NCBI GenBank assembly: GCA_963842795.1
Contig: CAWJHV010000008.1
Location: forward strand, 1-64,000
Origin: WHSW01 sp963842795
Lineage (GTDB): Bacteria > Actinomycetota > Thermoleophilia > Solirubrobacterales > 70-9
DNA: 64,000 nucleotides
Direction of reading: 5' to 3'
The notes under the pieces are model-generated. The model did no database searches, was not told where the DNA came from, and saw only the letters and a list, made by a program, of their open reading frames with translations. Every line of letters begins with the position of its first letter. Within the stretch, counting starts at the first letter, position 1. A program made the position numbers and the translations under genes. Below are positions 59,187 through 64,000 of this stretch, piece after piece.

Positions 59187-60392
59187 GTGCGGTCGATCGC
59201 AGACCCGGCGCGTCTCGAGGACGAGTACGGCGTCCGCAACTACGACCCGCTCCCGGTCGTCATCAGCTACGGCGAGGGCTCCTGGGTCGAGGACGTCGAC
59301 GGACGCCGCTACTTCGACGCGCTCTCCGCCTACTCGGCGCTCAACTTCGGTCACCGCCATCCGCGGCTCGTGGCGGCCGCGCAGGAGCAGCTCGAGCGGC
59401 TCACGCTGACCAGCCGCGCGTTCCGCAACGACCGGCTCGGGGAGTTCTGCCGGCGGCTCGCCGAAGCCTGCGCGATGCAGCGCGTCCTGCCGATGAACAC
59501 CGGGGCCGAGGCGGTCGAGACGGCGATCAAGGCGGCTCGCAAGTGGGGCTATGAGGTCAAGGGGGTCGAGCCCGGCCGGGCGAAGATCGTCGTCTGCCGT
59601 CAGAACTTCCACGGCCGCACGACGACGATCGTCTCCTTCTCCGACGATCCCGCGGCGCGATCGGGCTTCGGGCCCTACACGCCCGGGTTCGAGAGCGTCC
59701 CGTTCGGCGACCTGGCGGCGCTCGAGGCTGCGCTGGACGACGAGACGGTGGCCTTTCTCGTCGAGCCGATCCAGGGCGAGGCCGGCGTGATCATCCCGCC
59801 TGCCGGCTATCTGCGCGGGGCTCGGGAGCTGTGTGCCCGTGCGAACGTGCTCATGATCGCCGACGAGATCCAGTCGGGGCTCGGGCGCACGGGGCGCATG
59901 TTCGCGTGCGATCACGAGCAGGTCGAACCGGACCTGCTGCTGCTCGGCAAGGCGCTGGGCGGCGCGATCGTCCCGGTCTCCGCCGTCGTCGGCTCCGACG
60001 AGGTCCTGGGCCTGTTCAGGCCCGGGCAGCACGGGAGCACCTTCGGCGGCAACCCGCTCGCCTGCGCGGTCGCGCTCGAGGTACTCGAGCTGCTGGCCGA
60101 CGGGTCGCTCGAGCGAAACGCCACCGTGCTCGGGGCGCGGTTCTTCGACTCCCTACGAGGCGCGTCGCACGCGGCGGTCGCCGAGATCCGCCAGCGCGGG
60201 CTCTGGATCGGGGTCGATCTCGAGCCCGGCACGCCAACGGCGAGGAATGCCTGCGAGCGCCTGCTGGCGAGGGGTGTCCTGGCGAAGGAGACGCAGGAGC
60301 GCACGATCCGCTTCGCCCCGCCGTTGACGACGAGCGCCGACGAGCTCGACTGGCTGCTCGAGCGGGTCGACCTCGTGCTCGCCGAGCTCTGA
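59187..60392 (+). CDS. rocD: Ornithine aminotransferase
   Basis: RocD converts ornithine and 2-oxoglutarate to glutamate semialdehyde and glutamate. The 401-residue class III aminotransferase has GEGSWVEDVDGRRYFDALSA, the PLP-binding DEIQSGLGRTGRMFACDHE aspartate, the lysine in LLGKALGGAIVPVSAV and GQHGSTFGGNPLACAVAL. These match ornithine aminotransferases rather than acetylornithine forms. The GTG start lacks a visible ribosome-binding site because a hairpin occupies the leader. Confidence 0.92.
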   Translation: MRSIADPARLEDEYGVRNYDPLPVVISYGEGSWVEDVDGRRYFDALSAYSALNFGHRHPRLVAAAQEQLERLTLTSRAFRNDRLGEFCRRLAEACAMQRVLPMNTGAEAVETAIKAARKWGYEVKGVEPGRAKIVVCRQNFHGRTTTIVSFSDDPAARSGFGPYTPGFESVPFGDLAALEAALDDETVAFLVEPIQGEAGVIIPPAGYLRGARELCARANVLMIADEIQSGLGRTGRMFACDHEQVEPDLLLLGKALGGAIVPVSAVVGSDEVLGLFRPGQHGSTFGGNPLACAVALEVLELLADGSLERNATVLGARFFDSLRGASHAAVAEIRQRGLWIGVDLEPGTPTARNACERLLARGVLAKETQERTIRFAPPLTTSADELDWLLERVDLVLAEL

Positions 60393-60439
60393 CGAGCGCC
60401 CGCGTTTGCGGCGCCCGCACTGAGGGAAACAGGCCACCC

Positions 60440-61540
60440 ATGCGGAGGGTGGTGGGCCTCGCGTTCATCTCGGCGGTGGTCGGCCTGCTGGCGGTGGCGT
60501 TTGCGCCCGCCGGCGCCCAGGCGAGCCCGTACGCGCCGCCGGACCGTCCCGGTCCGTCGCTCTCGGTGGCGGGCGCTGATCTGCGCGATGCGCTCGCCTG
60601 CCACGGCGGAGTCCGAGCGGCGAATCGCCGGCCGGTGCTGCTGATCCCGGGGACGACGCTGACCCCGGACGCCGAGTACTCGTGGAGCTGGCAGCCGGCG
60701 CTCGAGCGCCTCGGCTTTCCCTACTGCGCGGTCGAGCTGCCGGGCGCGGCGATGGGCGACATCCAGCGCGCCGCCGAGTACGTGGTCTTCGCGATCCGGC
60801 GGATCAACCGGCTCTCGGGGCGGCGGGTCGACGTGATCGGCCACTCCCAGGGCGGGATGATCGGGCGCTGGGCGCTGCGGTTCTGGCCCGACACCCGCTC
60901 GCGCGTGGGTGACCTGGTCGGCCTCGCGCCCTCGAACCACGGCACCCTGGACGCGATCGGCGTCTGCGCGGTTCCCTGCGCCGCTTCGTTCTGGCAGCAG
61001 CGCTCGGATTCGAGCTTCGTCGACGCGCTCAACTCCTATCGCGAGACCTTCGGCGGGGTTGATTACACGGTCGCCTACACGAGGCTCGACGAGGTCGTGG
61101 TCCCGAACCTCGACCAGAGCGGCTCCTCCTCGCTTCACACCGGCGGGGCGCGGATCGCGAACGTCGCCCTCCAGGACATCTGTCCAGCGAACGCCTCCGA
61201 GCATCTGGCGATCGGGACGTACGACGACGTCGCCTACGAGCTCGCGCTCGACGCGATCACGCACCCCGGCCCCGCGGACCCGGCCCGGATCCCGCAGAGC
61301 GCCTGCACGACCCCGTTGATGCCCGGCGTGAGCCCGGCGACCTTCGTCGCCGACTACGCCCGCATGGGCACCTTCGCCGCCCGCACGATCGCCGGCGCGC
61401 CGCGGCGCTCCTCCGAGCCCCCGCTCGCCTGCTACGTGACCGCGGTCTGCGCCGGCAGGCCGCCCAGCTCGGCGCGCAGCCGGCCGACGAACGGCGACTC
61501 TGGCTCGATGCGCTCGACCATCGCGACGGATTCGCGGTAG
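60440..61540 (+). CDS. Secreted lipase-like alpha/beta hydrolase
   Basis: The 366-residue protein has a signal peptide (VVGLAFISAVVGLLAVAFAP, cut near residue 31) and a class-2-type lipase core. It has PVLLIPGTTLTPDAEYSWSW, the nucleophile GHSQGGMIGRWAL, and SNHGTLDAIG, with a later histidine (NASEHLAIGTYDD). Several cysteines suggest disulfides outside the cell. It should hydrolyse esters or lipids. The last 109 bases overlap the convergent HD gene. There the residues (GRPPSSARSRPTNGDSGS) are low-complexity and may be dispensable. Confidence 0.82.
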   Translation: MRRVVGLAFISAVVGLLAVAFAPAGAQASPYAPPDRPGPSLSVAGADLRDALACHGGVRAANRRPVLLIPGTTLTPDAEYSWSWQPALERLGFPYCAVELPGAAMGDIQRAAEYVVFAIRRINRLSGRRVDVIGHSQGGMIGRWALRFWPDTRSRVGDLVGLAPSNHGTLDAIGVCAVPCAASFWQQRSDSSFVDALNSYRETFGGVDYTVAYTRLDEVVVPNLDQSGSSSLHTGGARIANVALQDICPANASEHLAIGTYDDVAYELALDAITHPGPADPARIPQSACTTPLMPGVSPATFVADYARMGTFAARTIAGAPRRSSEPPLACYVTAVCAGRPPSSARSRPTNGDSGSMRSTIATDSR

Positions 61541-62070
61541 TCGGCGAGCAGGCCCTCCGGCGTGGTGCCCGAGCGCGCCGCCAACTCGTCGACCTGGGAA
61601 TCCGCGCCCCGATGAAGCTCCCGGATGTTGCAGAGGACGTCGGCGGCGAAGATCGCCGTGGCACGGCTTCCGGCCGCCTCGACCCGCTTTCGCAGCGCCC
61701 GCCTGCGGTCGGGAAACGACCCGACCTTCGCGTCCTCGGTGAGCGCCATCACCAGGTCCGAGACCCGGTCGCCGAGCGCCGCGCGCAGCCTGCTCTCCGC
61801 CAGCGAGCCGCGCTCGACCGCATCGTGCAGCAGGGCCGCGGCGACCATCGTCTGGTCGTAGCCCGTGTCGTGAAGCAGCTCGGCGACCTCGATCGAGTGC
61901 ACGAGCAGCGGCGCCTGGTCGCTGGCGCGACGCTGCTCCAACTGCGCCTCGGCCGCGAGCGCGTAGGCGCCGATCAGAAGCGGTGATCTCCCGACCCACT
62001 CGGGCCTGCGGACCGCCGACCCCGGCGGCTGCCGAGTTCCGAATCGATTGAACCTATGCGATGTGCTCAA
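61432..62070 (-). CDS. HD-domain phosphohydrolase-like protein
   Basis: The 212-residue protein contains an HD domain with metal ligands H and HD (PLLVHSIEVAELLHDTGYDQ; VAAALLHDAVERG) and a downstream aspartate in VLCNIRELHRG. It resembles the HD part of RelA/SpoT-like or small (p)ppGpp hydrolase proteins, but substrate specificity is not resolved. The TTG at 62070 is chosen because GAAGGGGG lies before it; a longer form from 62121 is possible. It overlaps the convergent lipase gene by 109 bases. Confidence 0.7.
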   Translation of the reverse strand: MSTSHRFNRFGTRQPPGSAVRRPEWVGRSPLLIGAYALAAEAQLEQRRASDQAPLLVHSIEVAELLHDTGYDQTMVAAALLHDAVERGSLAESRLRAALGDRVSDLVMALTEDAKVGSFPDRRRALRKRVEAAGSRATAIFAADVLCNIRELHRGADSQVDELAARSGTTPEGLLADYRESVAMVERIEPESPFVGRLRAELGGLPAQTAVT

Positions 62071-62076
62071 GGCACC
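62060..62076. repeat. 17-base repeat, first copy
   Basis: GATGTGCTCAAGGCACC occurs here and again at 62551-62567 with one mismatch. On the minus strand this copy contains the TTG start of the HD gene. The second copy forms half of a palindrome. It may be a shared regulatory site or a relic of local duplication. Confidence 0.5.
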
Positions 62077-62148
62077 CCCTTCGTCGCGTCGGCGCGACGA
62101 GCGGCCGCGCTGGGAGCTCAAACCCGCCGAGGGTCGCGGAGTATCGCT

Positions 62149-62481
62149 CTAGGGGCGCGGCTCGGCCGGCGGGGTCGGCTCGGCTTCATCGCCGGCCGGC
62201 TCGGGGCGCGCCGCGGCCGGCGCGCGCTCGGCCCGCTCGGGCCGTTCGGGCGGCGCCTTGCCGGTGAGCGCGTCGCGGAACTCGCGCGCCTCGCGCAGAC
62301 CCTCGCCCGCTTTCTTGCCGAGGGTCTTCGGGTCGGCCTTGTCGCCGACCATCTCCTGGGCCGACTCCTTGAGCTCGCGGGCGCCGGTCCCGGCCTTGCG
62401 GCCGATCGTCGGCAGGTACCGGTAGCCGAAGACGACCAGTAGGACGACGACGAGGATCGCGATCTCGAGCGGTCCGATCAC
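62149..62481 (-). CDS. tatA: Twin-arginine translocase subunit TatA
   Basis: The 110-residue protein has the TatA design: a short hydrophobic N-terminal helix (IGPLEIAILVVVLLVVFGY), a hinge (RYLPTIGRKAG), an amphipathic helix and a charged, Pro/Glu-rich tail. It forms the export pore for folded Tat substrates. The Tat-signal tail-collar protein at 33952 is one substrate candidate in this window. GTG starts it, with GGAGG very close. TatC is not in the window. Confidence 0.85.
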   Translation of the reverse strand: MIGPLEIAILVVVLLVVFGYRYLPTIGRKAGTGARELKESAQEMVGDKADPKTLGKKAGEGLREAREFRDALTGKAPPERPERAERAPAAARPEPAGDEAEPTPPAEPRP

Positions 62482-62538
62482 CCTCCGGAGGTTAGACGCG
62501 CGGGTGGGCGGCGTTGAAGAACCGCCTCGGTTGTCGAC

Positions 62539-62561
62539 TTGAGCACGTCAGATGTGCTCAA
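62539..62561. repeat. Perfect 8-bp inverted repeat upstream of tatA
   Basis: TTGAGCAC and GTGCTCAA flank a 7-base spacer between the SHOCT gene stop (62602) and the tatA start (62481). The right half belongs to the 17-base repeat found at 62060-62076. The two-fold symmetry suits a dimeric regulator, but no candidate regulator gene is beside it. An mRNA hairpin is possible too. Confidence 0.5.
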
Positions 62562-62601
62562 TGCACCAACCGTGACGCGGCGCCGAGCGCCACCGGCCTG
62601 C

Positions 62602-62991
62602 TCAGGCCAGGGCCTTGGCCTTGATCGCGTCGAACTCCTCCTGGGTGATCGTCCCCGCGTCGAGCAGGTCCTTGGCCTTGGCAATCTCGGCCGCCGAGCC
62701 GCCGGCCGTTTCCTTGACATAACTGTCGAAGGCCGCCTGTTGGTCCTGGGCCTGCTTGACGCTGCGGTCCCGGATCCCGTCGTGCTGGGCGATCAGATAC
62801 ACGAGCACGCCGAGGAACGGGATCACGATGATGAACACGATCCAGAGCGCCTTGTGCCCGCCGCCGATGTCGTGGCGGCGGAAGATGTCGATGAAGCAGG
62901 TGATCGCGATCCAGATCCACGCCACCCAGGCGAAGAAGAGGACCATCGTCCAGAGGACGTCGAGGAACGGGTAGTCGGCGGCTATCGGCAT
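62602..62991 (-). CDS. PLDc_N/SHOCT-type membrane protein
   Basis: The 129-residue protein has two membrane helices (VLWTMVLFFAWVAWIWIAITC and ALWIVFIIVIPFLGVLVYLI) typical of the PLDc_N (phospholipase D N-terminal) domain. After a linker it carries a SHOCT C-terminal domain (IAKAKDLLDAGTITQEEFDA IKAKAL). Such proteins are frequent in actinobacteria and have unknown roles, perhaps in oligomerisation. ATG start with no strong ribosome-binding site. Followed by tatA. Confidence 0.82.
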   Translation of the reverse strand: MPIAADYPFLDVLWTMVLFFAWVAWIWIAITCFIDIFRRHDIGGGHKALWIVFIIVIPFLGVLVYLIAQHDGIRDRSVKQAQDQQAAFDSYVKETAGGSAAEIAKAKDLLDAGTITQEEFDAIKAKALA

Positions 62992-63148
62992 CTGGGGACT
63001 CCTTCTTCGGGCGTGTGGAGCCTGTCGCTCGTACGCGCCCCCTTCGTCGTGTTCGCCGTGATGGCGACTCGGGGTCGATCATCCCCCAGCGTTCGGACGG
63101 ATGCAACCAGCGGCGCGATCTGAGGCCTGGGATATCGTTCGGCACAGG

Positions 63149-64000
63149 ATGTCGGCGGGGGCTGCAATCCGATCGTGGCGTCGCGTCGCGATGAGCCTCG
63201 GCCTCCTGCTCCTGACCGTGGCCTCGCCTGCGACCCAGGCGCAGGCCCGATCGGTCGAGCTGCCCGACGGGCGCGAGATGTACCTCACCTGCAGGGGCCA
63301 CGGAGGGCCGACGGTGGTCCTCGTCTCGGGGTATCACACCGCCGCGAACGTGTGGAGCGCCCGGGTGCCCGGCTCCGATCGGACCCCGGTCCTCCCGGGG
63401 GCCGGCCGCTTCACCAGGGTGTGCGCCTACGACCGGCCGGGCACCCTGCGCAACGTCGGCCTCGTGAGCCGCAGCGACCCGGTGCCCATGCCGCGCACCA
63501 CCCGCGACGCCGTCACCGAGCTCCACGCGATGCTGCGCGCCGCGCAATTGCCGGGTCCCTACGTGCTCGTCGGCCACTCCCTCGGCGGCATGATCGTGCG
63601 GCAATACGCGAGCACCTACCCGCGCCGGGTCGCCGGGCTCGTGCTCGTCGACGCGCTCAACGAGAAGCTCGTGCCGCTCCTCGGGCCCGAGTACTGGGCG
63701 AGGTACGTCGCCTTCCAGTACGTACCGGTCCCCGGGTTCGAGAGCTACCGCGACTCCGAGACCTTCGATTTCGCCGCCAGCGCCCGGCAACTGCGCCGCG
63801 CGGCGAAGGCCCATCCGCTGCGCTGGGGGCTGCCGGTGTACGTCCTCTCGAAGGGCCAATCCTTCGGCGTTCCCGACGAGCAGCTGGGCTTTCCGACGGC
63901 CACGCTCGACCGAGCCTGGCACGAGGCGCAGAATTGGCTCGCGGGGCTCGTCGGGCACACCCCACACGTGATCGCCCAGGACAGCGGGCACGACATCCAC
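63149..64000 (+). CDS. Secreted alpha/beta hydrolase, 3' end cut by the window
   Basis: The 284 codons seen have an N-terminal signal peptide (MSLGLLLLTVASPATQAQA, after an ARGININE-rich start). Next come a HG-type oxyanion segment (VVLVSGYHTAANVW), an early DRPG segment (VCAYDRPGTLRN), the nucleophile GHSLGGMIVRQYA, an acid in LVLVDALNE and, near the window end, the histidine in IAQDSGHDIH. Substrate unknown. The gene runs off the window, so only a short C-terminal part is missing. It starts at an ATG preceded by CACAGG. Confidence 0.83.
   Translation, partial: MSAGAAIRSWRRVAMSLGLLLLTVASPATQAQARSVELPDGREMYLTCRGHGGPTVVLVSGYHTAANVWSARVPGSDRTPVLPGAGRFTRVCAYDRPGTLRNVGLVSRSDPVPMPRTTRDAVTELHAMLRAAQLPGPYVLVGHSLGGMIVRQYASTYPRRVAGLVLVDALNEKLVPLLGPEYWARYVAFQYVPVPGFESYRDSETFDFAASARQLRRAAKAHPLRWGLPVYVLSKGQSFGVPDEQLGFPTATLDRAWHEAQNWLAGLVGHTPHVIAQDSGHDIH

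Overview
The window is a high-GC, gene-dense bacterial chromosome segment. Several traits point to the actinobacterial class Thermoleophilia (Solirubrobacterales-like): the order tlyA-nadK-recN-steA-mctB-pyrG-(nudix)-xerD and the order aroC-aroK-aroB-aroQ-pepP-efp-nusB are actinobacterial signatures; a DUF3866 protein is present; there is a type IV pilus locus; and there are several exported proteins with the 'AADTVFSxDIVDGEV' start. This placement is an inference from gene content and order. No rRNA, tRNA, CRISPR array, insertion sequence or prophage was seen.

Layout. 0.2-3.2 kb (minus): recO, a cupin, a P1-family peptidase and mutM. 3.4-4.2 kb (plus): two tandem NTF2/SnoaL-like genes. 4.2-25.1 kb: the conserved xerD-to-tlyA block, read on the minus strand. 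It is split by two insertions. Between nudix and pyrG sit DUF3866, an M20 peptidase, ppdK and a mesaconyl-CoA module: mct- and mch-like genes on the minus strand with a divergent mcl-like gene, followed by a frameshifted zinc peptidase. Between recN and nadK sits an MFS exporter with a divergent MarR regulator and a palindromic operator. 25.1-28.8 kb: exported and small membrane proteins. 28.8-33.9 kb (minus): efp, an AbiEi/DUF559-type gene, nusB, an xseB-like gene, a prenyl diphosphate synthase and dxs. 33.9-40.2 kb: mostly plus-strand accessory genes (Tat-exported tail-collar proteins, an M42 peptidase, an ECF sigma factor fused to a zinc-finger/membrane/PPGQ tail, and a DUF11-RTX protein). 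These separate efp from its usual neighbour pepP. 40.3-44.6 kb (minus): frameshifted pepP, aroQ, a fused aroK-aroB and aroC. 44.6-56.3 kb (minus): a large RTX/Ig-like protein and a type IV pilus locus (pilP-like, pilO, pilN, pilM, prepilin peptidase, pilX-, pilW- and pilV-like minor pilins, and pilin). The pilin gene is preceded by a class I cyclic-di-GMP riboswitch. 56.6-64 kb: an MBL hydrolase, small membrane and secreted proteins, rocD, a secreted lipase, an HD-domain protein, tatA, and an alpha/beta hydrolase cut by the window end.

How it fits together. The pilus genes form a mostly co-directional run reading toward aroC, with the highly expressed pilin set apart at the 5' end by a strong hairpin and put under c-di-GMP control. 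The mcl/mch/mct set would turn glyoxylate plus propionyl-CoA toward citramalyl-CoA, and so pyruvate and acetyl-CoA. ppdK, translationally coupled to mct, would lift pyruvate to PEP. Most minus-strand runs use 1-4 base stop/start overlaps, which suggests tight operons. Two genes carry single-base frameshifts that may be assembly errors. Two short decayed copies of one C-terminal peptide (ending LLVIDAQ) lie beside the exported-protein and peptidase regions.
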